Assembly (NCBI RefSeq): GCF_018413605.1
Contig: NZ_JAHCDN010000001.1
Location: 434,001-498,000, forward strand
From: Variovorax sp. PCZ-1
GTDB taxonomy: Bacteria; Pseudomonadota; Gammaproteobacteria; Burkholderiales; Burkholderiaceae_C
Length of the DNA: 64,000 nt
Reading direction: 5' to 3'
How positions within the stretch are numbered: the stretch's first letter is position 1; each line of letters starts with the position of its first letter. Made by a program: the position numbers and the translations under genes. Below, piece after piece: positions 25,674 to 34,082 of this stretch. The notes beneath the pieces were generated by a model. That model did no database searches, was not told the DNA's origin, and worked only from the letters and a program-made list of their open reading frames with translations.

Positions 25674-26405
25674 ATGAGCCAAGATATTGCTATTCAATTC
25701 GACAAAGTGCTCGCAGGCTACAAGGATTTGATGATCTTGAATCATCTGGATTTGAAGATTCGCCGTGCAGCCATCACTTTGCTCATTGGCCCCAATGGTG
25801 CGGGGAAATCCACCGTGCTTAAAACGCTTTTTGGCCTGCTCAAACCGCGCGAGGGCCGTGTGCTCTTTGAAGGTGAGGACATTTCTGGCGCAACACAGAA
25901 AGATCTGCTCGGCAAAGGCCTGGCCTTCGTGCCACAAGGGCGCAACCTGTTTCCGCAGCTCTCGGTGTATCAAAACCTAGAGCTTGGCGGCATCACGCTG
26001 GGCACCAAGCTCACCCATGAGCGTATCCCAGAAGTCTTGAAGCACTTCCCGCGTGTACAAGAGCGTATCCATTCGCAGGCGAGTGCATTGAGCGGTGGCG
26101 AGCAAAAGCAATTAGAAATCGCTCGTGCTTTGTTGCTGCGCCCGAAAGTGTTGCTGATTGATGAGCCATCGATTGGCCTTTCGCCCATTGTTGTTCAAGA
26201 TGTATTCAAACTCTTGCGCCAGTTGGCAGAGCAGGGCACAACGATTGTGATGGTTGAGCAAAACGTGAAAAGTGCTTTGAAGATTTCAGATGAGGCGATA
26301 GCGCTGGAGTCTGGCCGATGTGTGCTGCATCGCAAGGCTTCGGAGTTGTTGGCTGATCCAGATATTGAGAGGTTGTTTCTGGGCGGGCACGTAGCTTCCG
26401 TATAG
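25674..26405 (+). CDS. livF: Branched-chain-type ABC transporter ATPase LivF
   Basis: A 243-residue ABC ATPase with Walker A GPNGAGKST, signature LSGGEQKQLEIARALL, Walker B VLLIDEPSIGL and VEQNVKSAL at the switch, all LivF-like. The ATG at 25674 is spaced properly from GGGAG; the ATG at 25668 lies too close to it. It ends the livHMGF operon, and a family B hairpin begins 22 bases later, a likely transcript end or processing point before the dehydratase genes. Confidence 0.93.
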   Translation: MSQDIAIQFDKVLAGYKDLMILNHLDLKIRRAAITLLIGPNGAGKSTVLKTLFGLLKPREGRVLFEGEDISGATQKDLLGKGLAFVPQGRNLFPQLSVYQNLELGGITLGTKLTHERIPEVLKHFPRVQERIHSQASALSGGEQKQLEIARALLLRPKVLLIDEPSIGLSPIVVQDVFKLLRQLAEQGTTIVMVEQNVKSALKISDEAIALESGRCVLHRKASELLADPDIERLFLGGHVASV

Positions 26406-26426
26406 ATAGTTGCAGATCAAAAAATA

Positions 26427-26525
26427 GAACGCAAAAGCGGCAAAAAAACGCAAAAGGTGCAAAAGCATGAATAGGCATTTTTCTTTTTCTGCGTCTGTTG
26501 CGTTCCTTTTGCGCTTTTTGCGTTC
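26427..26525. repeat. Family B long-hairpin repeat, copy 2
   Basis: The left arm GAACGCAAAAGCGGCAAAAA pairs with the right arm ending CTTTTTGCGTTC; the flanking bases AATA and TATT extend the pairing. It separates livF from the VOC gene. Confidence 0.8.
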
Positions 26526-26567
26526 TATTATTCGAGCGATGTAAGAGATGAATACCCGGAGAAAATC

Positions 26568-27488
26568 ATGAGCGACCTGTTGATGAAAGCGCCAGAGCGT
26601 GTAGATGGGCGCGAGCCTTTGCAGCATTCGTTTTCGGATGCGGCCAACCCGATTGGTTTGGATGGGATTGAGTTCATTGAATACGCCACTTCCAAGCCGC
26701 AAGCGCTTGGGCAAGTGTTGGAGATGATGGGTTTCAAGCCTGTGGCTCGGCATCGTTCGCGCGAGGTGTTGCTGTATCGGCAAGGTGGCTTGAACATCGT
26801 CGTGAACGCGCATCCTGATGAAGTACGCGGCGCAACACATGGGCGGGAAACGCCAGCGATTGCCGCAATTGCGCTTCGTGTGCGCGATGCGCGAGCGGCT
26901 TATGCCTATGCGCGCGAGCGTGGCGCGTGGGAAGTGCCTACACATGCGCAGGTGATGGAGCTGAATATCCCGGCGATTCATGGCGCGGGAGGAAGCCGGA
27001 TTTATTTTGTGGATCGGTATCGTGAATTCAGTATCTACAGCGTGGATTTCGTGCCGATTCCAGACGTGGATCAAGCGCCGCCCGCCACCGCCGGCCTGCA
27101 TTTCTTTGGCGTGGTGCAATACATCGGCGCGGAACGCAGCAATGATTGGATTGCGTTTTACAAAGAGCTGTTTGGCTTTGATCTGATCCCCGATGAAGAG
27201 CGCTTTGGCATCATGCCCAAGGGCACGCTGATGAAGAGCCCAGCGCTCTCCGCGGGAGCAGGCTTCATGCTGCAGATGGTGGAGCCAGATGTGAATGTGC
27301 TCGATGGCGAAGAGCGTTTGCAGCGCATCGGTCTTGGTGTGCCAGATGTGTTGCTGGCAGTGAATGCTCTGCGCAAATTGGGCATTGAGTTTGTCGAAAC
27401 CAAGGCGGCGCACACTGAGCAACGCGGCGCGATCACGAAGACGTATTTGGGCGGTGTGGTGTTTGAGCTGGTTCATAGCGCGGGGTGA
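26568..27488 (+). CDS. VOC-superfamily protein, HPPD-like, partner of the dehydroshikimate dehydratase
   Basis: A 306-residue protein of two VOC modules resembling 4-hydroxyphenylpyruvate dioxygenase. Of the expected metal ligands, H178 (GLHFFGVVQ) and E300 (VVFELVHS) are seen, but the second histidine position reads LQRIGLGVPD with R253, so dioxygenase chemistry is doubtful. In QuiC/QsuB enzymes an HPPD-like domain of this kind is fused behind a 3-dehydroshikimate dehydratase TIM barrel. Here it is a separate gene placed before the TIM-barrel gene with a 4-base gap, so the two products probably work together. Confidence 0.72.
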   Translation: MSDLLMKAPERVDGREPLQHSFSDAANPIGLDGIEFIEYATSKPQALGQVLEMMGFKPVARHRSREVLLYRQGGLNIVVNAHPDEVRGATHGRETPAIAAIALRVRDARAAYAYARERGAWEVPTHAQVMELNIPAIHGAGGSRIYFVDRYREFSIYSVDFVPIPDVDQAPPATAGLHFFGVVQYIGAERSNDWIAFYKELFGFDLIPDEERFGIMPKGTLMKSPALSAGAGFMLQMVEPDVNVLDGEERLQRIGLGVPDVLLAVNALRKLGIEFVETKAAHTEQRGAITKTYLGGVVFELVHSAG

Positions 27489-27492
27489 GATC

Positions 27493-28389
27493 ATGAAACT
27501 CATTCGCGAATTCGGTATGGATACGATCAGCTTGGCTGGGCCGATTGAGGCCAAACTTGCTGCGATGAAAGCGGCGGGCTTTGATCAGGTGATGCTCAAG
27601 GCCAATGATTTGGTAGGGCATCCGGGTGGTTTGCAAGCAGCTGTGGCTGCCTGCAATGCGAGCGGCTTGCGTGCCACAGGCTTTCAAGTGCTGCGCGATT
27701 TTGAAGGCTTGTCAGGCCATTTGCACGAATACAAGATCGACATCGCCAAAAGCATGCTGCAAATGGCGCATAGCTTGGGTGCGAAGGTCTTGCTCGCCTG
27801 CTCATCCGTCTCAGCGCATGCCACGCAGGATCTCGACAAGATTGCAGCCGATTTGCGCAAGCTAGCTATGCTCGCCGTGCCCTATGGCATCAAGATCGCC
27901 TATGAAGCTCTGAGCTGGGGGCGCACGGTCAATGAGCTGCCGCAGAGCTGGGATGTGGTCTGCAGAGCTGATGCGCCTAACCTAGGCATTTGCGTGGATT
28001 CTTATCACGTGCTCGCTGCGAAGACTTCGCCCGAAGAGATTGATTACCTCGATGCTTCCAAAATCTTCCTCGTACAGCTCGCCGATTTCATGTGGGAAGA
28101 GACGAAGAGCTTTGAAGAGCGCATGACCACAGCGCGCACATTCCGTGTTTTTCCAGGCGAAGGCGTGCATAGCGATGCTTTGGTGGATATTGTGCTGCGG
28201 CTCGAGAGGATAGGCTACCGTGGTGACTACAGCTTCGAAGTGTTCAATGACGATTATGTGAACTTGCCGCTAGAGCTCGTCTGCGAGCGCGCAAAGAAAA
28301 GCGCACAGTGGTTGGCTGAGGATGTATTGCGACGCTCCACACCACTGCCAGGCAGCATGCGATTGAAGATTGCAAAGCTACTTATTTGA
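27493..28389 (+). CDS. 3-dehydroshikimate dehydratase, TIM-barrel (QuiC/QsuB catalytic-domain type)
   Basis: A 298-residue sugar-phosphate-isomerase/epimerase-type TIM barrel. The metal tetrad is visible as E138 (KIAYEALSWGR), D169 (CVDSYHV), Q195 (FLVQLADF) and E249 (YSFEVFND), matching in order and spacing the Glu-Asp-Gln-Glu site of QuiC-type dehydratases. These convert 3-dehydroshikimate to protocatechuate. The start is ATG 27493, four bases after the VOC gene stop; an open frame running further upstream overlaps that gene. The last two codons and the TGA stop lie in a family A repeat. An isomerase of another sugar acid is the main alternative, but the neighbours argue for this role. Confidence 0.75.
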   Translation: MKLIREFGMDTISLAGPIEAKLAAMKAAGFDQVMLKANDLVGHPGGLQAAVAACNASGLRATGFQVLRDFEGLSGHLHEYKIDIAKSMLQMAHSLGAKVLLACSSVSAHATQDLDKIAADLRKLAMLAVPYGIKIAYEALSWGRTVNELPQSWDVVCRADAPNLGICVDSYHVLAAKTSPEEIDYLDASKIFLVQLADFMWEETKSFEERMTTARTFRVFPGEGVHSDALVDIVLRLERIGYRGDYSFEVFNDDYVNLPLELVCERAKKSAQWLAEDVLRRSTPLPGSMRLKIAKLLI

Positions 28390-28430
28390 TAGCACTTAGC
28401 GCAGTATCTATGCCGGCGATAGGCTTAAAA
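28383..28430 (+). repeat. Family A repeat, copy 4
   Basis: TATTTGATAGCACTTAGCGC, then AGTATCTATGCCGGCGATAG. Its TTTGATAG end supplies the stop codon (TGA, 28387-28389) of the dehydratase gene. Confidence 0.85.
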
Positions 28431-28449
28431 TGCTTCGAAAGAGAGAACT

Positions 28450-29364
28450 ATGACAATACCGCAACATGCCATCGCTGGTCTCTGGCCAGCGCTTTTGACC
28501 CCAATCCATACTGACGGAAGTATCGATATACCGCGCATGATTGCGCATGGGCAACACTTGCTCAGCAGCGGGAGTGACGGTTTAACGCTGTTTGGCACAA
28601 CAGGCGAAGGCACATCGTTCACTGTGCAGCAGCGCATGGCTGCTGCCGATGCGTTTGTCGCTGCGGGAGTGATGGGCGATCAGCTTGTTATCAATCTCAC
28701 AGCGCTCGCGCGCGATGATGCGGTTGCTTTGGGTGTGCACGCTGTGAAGATCAAAGCCAAAGCAGGTCTCTTGATGCCGCCCTTCTATTACAACGGCCAG
28801 CATGACGCAGGCTTGGTGAATTACATCGGCGAAGTTATCGACGAGGTATGTGCCCATGCAGGTCATTGCTTGCCTATCATTCTTTATCACTTCCCTGGTC
28901 TTTCGGGTGTAGGTTGGAGTGTGAGCGCGATTGCGCAACTCATGCAAAAGCACCCTCAGCAAGTGGTGAGCATCAAAGACAGCAGCGCTGATGTGGCGCA
29001 TTCCAAAATGCTGGCGCAAACATTTCCGAAACTTGCTGTGCTCGTCGGCTGTGAGCCCGATGTGATGCCTACTCAGCTTGTGGGTGGCGCTGGCTCAATT
29101 TGTGGTTTAGCGAATATCGCACCCAAGCTGATGCGCCGCATGATGGATGAGCCCGCGCATGTGAGTGCAGCAGATGACAAACTGATGCGAGATTTATTGG
29201 GCTTGCTTTCTTTGCAGCCTGGAATGCCATTTGTGAGCGCTTACAAAGCGATGCTCGCAGAACTGACGGGTGACGATGCATGGCTTCGTGTTCGTACGCC
29301 GCTCACTGCATTGAGCGCACAGCAGGAAAATGCTGTGCGCCAAGGCTATCGCAAGCTGCACTAA
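28450..29364 (+). CDS. Dihydrodipicolinate synthase/N-acetylneuraminate lyase family protein
   Basis: A 304-residue class I aldolase-fold protein. The family signature TTGEG (50-54), Y146 (ILYHFP) and the Schiff-base lysine K176 (VVSIKDSS) are present. Such enzymes join or cleave 2-oxo acids, or dehydrate sugar acids. Unlike true DapA, it sits in a catabolic and transport island, so it more likely acts on a substrate imported by the adjacent TRAP transporter. The reaction cannot be assigned from sequence. A family A repeat lies between the dehydratase gene and this one. Confidence 0.82.
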   Translation: MTIPQHAIAGLWPALLTPIHTDGSIDIPRMIAHGQHLLSSGSDGLTLFGTTGEGTSFTVQQRMAAADAFVAAGVMGDQLVINLTALARDDAVALGVHAVKIKAKAGLLMPPFYYNGQHDAGLVNYIGEVIDEVCAHAGHCLPIILYHFPGLSGVGWSVSAIAQLMQKHPQQVVSIKDSSADVAHSKMLAQTFPKLAVLVGCEPDVMPTQLVGGAGSICGLANIAPKLMRRMMDEPAHVSAADDKLMRDLLGLLSLQPGMPFVSAYKAMLAELTGDDAWLRVRTPLTALSAQQENAVRQGYRKLH

Positions 29365-29426
29365 CAGCTGTATTTCAACCGACAAGTATGGCTACGTAAA
29401 AACCCTTGTGCCCTAAACTGCGATAA

Positions 29427-29444
29427 ATGTACTGATTGGTACAT
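29427..29444. promoter_or_regulatory. Palindromic operator ATGTAC-N6-GTACAT before the TRAP genes
   Basis: A perfect 6+6 palindrome, ATGTAC-TGATTG-GTACAT, ending 10 bases before the DctQ start and touching its AGGAG ribosome-binding site. Nearly the same sequence lies before the ABC binding protein at 19466. Repressor occupancy would block transcription or translation of the TRAP operon. Confidence 0.6.
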
Positions 29445-29454
29445 AATAGGAGCC

Positions 29455-29985
29455 ATGCTGAATAAACTCATCAATACATATTGCAAGCTGCTCGAATATG
29501 CGATGGCGCTGTTTCTTGCACTCATGGTGCTCATGGTGTTTGGCAATGTCGTGTTGCGCTATGGGTTCAACTCAGGTATCACCATCAGCGAAGAGCTCTC
29601 ACGTTGGCTCTTTGTTTGGGTGACGTTCATGGGCGCTGTCGTTGCGCTCAAAGAAAAAGGCCATTTGGGTACCGATATGCTGATCGCTCGGCTGGGTGTG
29701 CAAGGCAAGAAGTTGTGTTTGGGCCTGAGTTTGTTGCTGATGCTCGCTTTGTGCGGCGTACTATTCAAAGGTGCATGGGAGCAAACCAAGATCAATGCGA
29801 GCTCAAGCAGCGCCGCAATGGAAATCTCCATGGGCATCTTCTTCTCGGTGGGCTTGATGTTTGCCGTGCTCGGTGGCTTGATCATTGCGCGGGATTTTTA
29901 TAGTTTGGTCACAGGCCAAATGAGTGAGGCTGATTTGATGGCCGTACGTGAATCCGAAGATGTGCCGCATGGCGATCATAAATAA
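29455..29985 (+). CDS. dctQ: TRAP transporter small permease (DctQ)
   Basis: A 176-residue membrane protein with four hydrophobic segments and the DctQ signature ISEELSRWLFVWVTFMGAVVALKEKGHLG. It links the periplasmic binding protein and the large permease of a sodium-driven TRAP importer. AGGAG precedes the ATG. The large permease follows after 12 bases and the binding protein lies downstream, a complete QMP set. A palindromic operator overlaps the leader. Confidence 0.9.
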   Translation: MLNKLINTYCKLLEYAMALFLALMVLMVFGNVVLRYGFNSGITISEELSRWLFVWVTFMGAVVALKEKGHLGTDMLIARLGVQGKKLCLGLSLLLMLALCGVLFKGAWEQTKINASSSSAAMEISMGIFFSVGLMFAVLGGLIIARDFYSLVTGQMSEADLMAVRESEDVPHGDHK

Positions 29986-29997
29986 GCGAGTCGCAAA

Positions 29998-31278
29998 ATG
30001 ACGATTGCACTTTTCCTCCTCGCTTTGCTCGGCGCCATGGCGCTAGGTATGCCCATTGCTTTCTCGCTCTTACTCACTGGCGCTGCCCTGATGTGGCAAC
30101 TGGGTATGTGGGATTCGCAAATCCTTGCGCAAAACGTGATTGAGGGGGCGAACAGCTTTCCACTGCTCGCTGTGCCTTTCTTTATGCTTGCTGGTGAGAT
30201 CATGAACGCGGGTGGCTTGTCTCGCCGCATTGTGAATTTTGCTCTCGCGCTTGTAGGCCATATCCCTGGTGGCTTAGGTTATGTGGCCATCGTGGCGGCC
30301 TGCATCATGGCTGCGCTCTCGGGTTCAGCGGTGGCCGATGCTGCCGCGCTTTCAGCTTTGCTATTACCTATGATGGTTCGCGCGGGTCACGATCCTGCGC
30401 GCTCTGCGGGCTTGATTGCTTCTGCCAGCATCATAGCGCCGATTATTCCGCCTTCAATTGCTTTCATCATTTTTGGTGTGGCTGCAAATATTTCGATTTC
30501 CAAGTTGTTCCTCGCAGGCATCGTTCCCGGTATCTTGCTGGGCGTATCGCTGTGGATTACGTGGTGGATTCTGGTGCGCAAAGAAAAAGTCACACCCTCG
30601 CCGCGCGCCACGCGTGCCGAGGTGGCCAAGGCTTTCCGCGAAACTTTGCTCGCGCTAGGTTTGCCCTTGATCGTGGTAGGTGGCTTGAAATTCGGCGTGT
30701 TCACGCCGACAGAGTCGGCCGTGGTGGCTGCGGTGTATGCGCTGTTGATTTCGATTTTTGTGTATGGCGAAATCAAGATCAAACAGTTGCTGCCGATTTT
30801 TATTCAAGCCGCGAAAACCAGCGCAGTGGTGATGTTTCTGGTGGCCGCAGCCATGGTTTCGGCTTGGATGATCACCGTCGCGCAATTGCCCGCCCAGCTT
30901 ACTGCTTTGCTGCAGCCCTTGCTCGATAGCCCGCGCCTGCTCATGTTCTGCATCATGGTGATCGTGATCATTGTCGGTACGGCAATGGACATGACGCCGA
31001 CGATTTTGATTCTCACGCCCGTTCTGATGCCGCTCATCAAGGCTGCTGGGATTGACCCGGTGTATTTTGGCGTGATGTTCATCATCAACAACGCGATCGG
31101 CCTGATCACGCCACCAGTTGGCACGGTGCTCAACACCGTCGCAGGTGTGGGAAAAATCAGTATGGATAAGGTCACTCGCGGCGTACTGCCTTTCATGATT
31201 GCGCAATTCATCTTGTTGTTCTTGATGGTGCTGTTTCCGCAAATCGTGATCTGGCCAGCAAAATTTTTGGCTGGCTAA
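29998..31278 (+). CDS. dctM: TRAP transporter large permease (DctM)
   Basis: A 426-residue, roughly 12-segment membrane protein of the DctM family. Signatures include MAALSGSAVADAAALSALLL, ASASIIAPIIPPSIAFIIFG and AMDMTPTILILTPVLMPL, the last being part of the transport core. It moves the substrate together with sodium. Typical length. It is co-transcribed with dctQ, and the binding-protein gene follows 118 bases later. Confidence 0.93.
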   Translation: MTIALFLLALLGAMALGMPIAFSLLLTGAALMWQLGMWDSQILAQNVIEGANSFPLLAVPFFMLAGEIMNAGGLSRRIVNFALALVGHIPGGLGYVAIVAACIMAALSGSAVADAAALSALLLPMMVRAGHDPARSAGLIASASIIAPIIPPSIAFIIFGVAANISISKLFLAGIVPGILLGVSLWITWWILVRKEKVTPSPRATRAEVAKAFRETLLALGLPLIVVGGLKFGVFTPTESAVVAAVYALLISIFVYGEIKIKQLLPIFIQAAKTSAVVMFLVAAAMVSAWMITVAQLPAQLTALLQPLLDSPRLLMFCIMVIVIIVGTAMDMTPTILILTPVLMPLIKAAGIDPVYFGVMFIINNAIGLITPPVGTVLNTVAGVGKISMDKVTRGVLPFMIAQFILLFLMVLFPQIVIWPAKFLAG

Positions 31279-31396
31279 GTATTTGTCCTGATATCTGGAT
31301 ACTGATTAAGTCGCTTTAGTCCTAACAAAGCATATGAAGACACGCCATATGCCCAGTTTTTCCAATCGCGTGTTGTGTCATTTCTTGGAGACTCTT

Positions 31397-32404
31397 ATGA
31401 AACGTCTGTTTGTTAAAAGCGTGATCGCTGCCGTCGCTCTCGTAGCTGCTGGCGTGGCATCTGCTCAAAATTATTCTGAGCGCACGATCAAATTTGGCAC
31501 GCAAAATGCGGCTGGGCATTCCATAGTGCAAGGCATGGAGCGTTTCAAGTCCATCGTCGAAGCCAAATCTGGCGGCAAGATCAAGGTCAACGTATTCCCC
31601 GCAGCGCAATTGGGCAACGACCAATTCCATGTGAGCGGCGTGCAGGGTGGCACGATTGAAATGGCTGTGATGAATAGCGGTATCTTGGCCTCTCAAGTGC
31701 CAGCTTTCGCCATTTACGATTTCCCTTTCATGTTTGAGAGCGAAGCCGTGGCTGACAAAATTGTGGATGGCCCCTTCGGCAAGAAAATGCATACCCGCTT
31801 GGAAGAAAAAGGCATCGTCGGCATCGCTTACTGGGAGCTGGGCTTCCGCAACATGACCAACAGCAAAAAGCCGCTCAATAAAGTGGAAGACATCGCTGGC
31901 CTGAAACTGCGAGTGATCCCCAATGCCATCAATTTGGATTGGGTCAAAGCTTTGGATGCTAACCCAACACCGCTTCCTTTCCCTGAGCTCTACGGCGCTT
32001 TGGAGAACAAGGCGGTGGATGGCCAAGAGAACCCCATCCCCACTATTAAAGGCAACAAGTTTGCAGAAGTGCAAAAGCATTTGGCTTTGACGAAACACGT
32101 GTACAACCCACAATCTGTGATGGTGAGCAAGAAGCTTTGGGACTCCTTAAACGCAGATGAGAAAAAACTCTTCAACGATGCTGCTGCTGAGGCTGGTGTA
32201 TTCCAACGCAAAACCAACCGCGATGCATTGGCCAAGGATTTGGCTGATCTGAAAACTGCTGGCATGCTCGTGACAGAGTTCCCTCCTACCGAGACAGCCA
32301 AGTTTGTTGAAAAAATGAAGCCTGTGATTGCCAAGCATGCCGCTACTGTAGGCGCAGATGTGGTCAACGAATTCATTGCGGCTTCTGCTGCAGCGAAGCG
32401 CTGA
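31397..32404 (+). CDS. dctP: TRAP transporter substrate-binding protein (DctP)
   Basis: A 335-residue periplasmic binding protein with a signal peptide of about 23 residues (ending VASA). DctP-family features include SGGKIKVNVFPAAQLG, the conserved carboxylate-binding arginine in GLKLRVIPN, and a helical C-terminus. The arginine indicates an organic-acid ligand; the island suggests quinate, shikimate or a related hydroxy acid, which is inference. ATG 31397 follows TTGGAG at a good distance; the upstream in-frame ATG at 31334 lacks support. Confidence 0.9.
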   Translation: MKRLFVKSVIAAVALVAAGVASAQNYSERTIKFGTQNAAGHSIVQGMERFKSIVEAKSGGKIKVNVFPAAQLGNDQFHVSGVQGGTIEMAVMNSGILASQVPAFAIYDFPFMFESEAVADKIVDGPFGKKMHTRLEEKGIVGIAYWELGFRNMTNSKKPLNKVEDIAGLKLRVIPNAINLDWVKALDANPTPLPFPELYGALENKAVDGQENPIPTIKGNKFAEVQKHLALTKHVYNPQSVMVSKKLWDSLNADEKKLFNDAAAEAGVFQRKTNRDALAKDLADLKTAGMLVTEFPPTETAKFVEKMKPVIAKHAATVGADVVNEFIAASAAAKR

Positions 32405-32515
32405 TTGCTTTGAACGCTACGCTCGCAGGCAACTATGCCGCGAGCCTGCGCACTGGGCTTGCATGTGTGCTTATGAATGCGAGTCCAGTCCACAGGCTGA
32501 AGATGTGAACTCCCC

Positions 32516-33559
32516 ATGAATCGAAGCAAAATTGCTGTTGCCGGCGCAGGCTATATCGGCCAAGTGCATATGGCTGCGTTGCTTTCGAGCCGCACGCTTT
32601 GCTTGAGCGCCGTGGTTGATCCGACAGAAGCTGGCGCGCAGGCTGCAGCTAAGGCAGGCGTGCCTTACTACAGTTCGATTGAAGAGCTGCTTGCGCAAGA
32701 TCGCCCAGATGGCATCGTGCTCGCTACGCCTAATCAATTTCATGTGCCGCATGCGATGCAATGCTTGGAAGCCAAGCTTCCGATGCTGCTGGAAAAGCCG
32801 ATTGCACCGACGGTGAAAGAGGGCTTGAGCCTCTTGCAAGCCTGCGAAAAAATGCAAGGCCAGATACTGATGGGTCATCATCGCGCCCACAGCCCGATCA
32901 TGGCCAAGGCGTGTGAAGTGGTGCAAAGCGGACAGCTAGGGCGTATCGTTGCTCTGCAAGGCAGTGCAACATTTTTCAAGCCAGATCATTATTTTGCAGA
33001 GAGCCCATGGCGGCGCGAGCTGGGCGGCGGCCCGATTTTGCTCAACATGATTCATGAGGTGCACAATTTGCGCATGCTCTGCGGCGAAATTTCCGCTGTT
33101 CAAGCTTTTAAAAGCCATGCAGTTCGCCGATTTGCGGTGGAAGATACCGTGGCAATCACTCTGCAGTTTGAGAGCGGCGCTCTCGGCACATTCATGCTGA
33201 GTGACACTGCAGCCAGCGCGAAGAGCTGGGAACAAACCTCTCAGGAAAACAAAGCCTACCCGAGCTATAGCGATGAAGATTGCTACACCGTGAGCGGCAC
33301 GCGGGGCACACTTTCTGTGCCTACGATGCGCATGAAGACTTATGCAAGCGATGAAGGCTGTTCTTGGTGGAAGCCATTTGAGATTGGCCAAGCAAGTGTG
33401 CAACGCGATGATCCGATCAAACTGCAAATGGAGCATTTCGGCGCAGTTGTGCGCGGGCAAGCCCAGCCGCTGGTAAGTGCTCATGATGGTTTACAGAATC
33501 TTCGCGTGACAGAAGCTATCTCTCTAGCGGCACAATCAGGCACCACCATCACACTTTAG
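32516..33559 (+). CDS. Gfo/Idh/MocA-family NAD(P)-dependent oxidoreductase
   Basis: A 347-residue two-domain oxidoreductase. The Rossmann motif VAGAGYIGQVH starts the protein, K94 lies in the family motif EKPI, and ILLNMIHEVHNLRML occupies the catalytic His region of the second domain. Members oxidise hydroxyls of sugars, inositols and sugar acids. In this setting it is a candidate for oxidising quinate, shikimate or a related alicyclic hydroxy acid to the 3-keto form, but this is inference. It ends 9 bases before aroQ and is probably co-transcribed with it. Confidence 0.85.
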   Translation: MNRSKIAVAGAGYIGQVHMAALLSSRTLCLSAVVDPTEAGAQAAAKAGVPYYSSIEELLAQDRPDGIVLATPNQFHVPHAMQCLEAKLPMLLEKPIAPTVKEGLSLLQACEKMQGQILMGHHRAHSPIMAKACEVVQSGQLGRIVALQGSATFFKPDHYFAESPWRRELGGGPILLNMIHEVHNLRMLCGEISAVQAFKSHAVRRFAVEDTVAITLQFESGALGTFMLSDTAASAKSWEQTSQENKAYPSYSDEDCYTVSGTRGTLSVPTMRMKTYASDEGCSWWKPFEIGQASVQRDDPIKLQMEHFGAVVRGQAQPLVSAHDGLQNLRVTEAISLAAQSGTTITL

Positions 33560-33568
33560 GGAAACATC

Positions 33569-34006
33569 ATGAAAATTCTCGTTCTCAATGGCATCAATCT
33601 CAATATGTTTGGCAAGCGCGATGCAGCCACCTATGGCACAGCCACGCTGGATGACATCAACGCAGCTTGTGTCGCTCTAGGCAAAGAGCTCGGCCACGAG
33701 GTGAGCTGTTTTCAGACCAATATTGAAGGAGAAATGGCTCAGCGCATTCATACCGCGCATGGCGATGGCACGGCTGCTGTGGTGATCAACGCTGGCGCAT
33801 GGACGCACTACAGCATTGGCCTACGCGATGCGTTGGCAATTCTCAAGTGCCCCATCATTGAAGTACATATGAGCAATATCCACGCGCGCGAAGAGTTCCG
33901 CCACCATTCTGTGATCGCTGCGATTGCCAAAGGACAGATTGCCGGCTTTGGCGTAGAGAGCTACTTGCTGGGGATCCGTGCAGCAGTATCTGCAGCGAAG
34001 GCTTAA
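33569..34006 (+). CDS. aroQ: Type II 3-dehydroquinate dehydratase
   Basis: A 145-residue type II dehydroquinase that interconverts 3-dehydroquinate and 3-dehydroshikimate. Catalytic residues are conserved: R17 and Y22 (GKRDAATYG), N74 (INAGAW), H80, H100 (EVHMSN) and R111 (EFRHHS). The substrate-site segment is INAGAWTHYSIGLRDAL rather than the common INPGAYTHTSVALRDAL, suggesting a specialised, probably catabolic, paralogue. GGAAAC-type spacing from the Gfo/Idh gene and the dehydratase upstream support a quinate-to-protocatechuate route. Confidence 0.9.
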   Translation: MKILVLNGINLNMFGKRDAATYGTATLDDINAACVALGKELGHEVSCFQTNIEGEMAQRIHTAHGDGTAAVVINAGAWTHYSIGLRDALAILKCPIIEVHMSNIHAREEFRHHSVIAAIAKGQIAGFGVESYLLGIRAAVSAAKA

Positions 34007-34008
34007 CG

Positions 34009-34061
34009 CTACTTATTTAATAGCACTCTGCGCAGTATTTATGCCGGCTATATGCCTAAAA
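34009..34061 (+). repeat. Family A repeat, copy 5
   Basis: TTTAATAGCACTCTGCGCAG, then TATTTATGCCGGCTATATGC. It fills most of the 76-base gap between aroQ and the AroE-like gene. Confidence 0.85.
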
Positions 34062-34082
34062 CACCCTTAATTTAGATTCAAA

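Noticed and set aside
26286-27554. A 422-codon open frame on the minus strand
   Set aside because: It is antisense to the clearly recognisable VOC gene and the family B hairpin, has no recognisable domain and a Cys/His/Arg-rich composition typical of an antisense reading.
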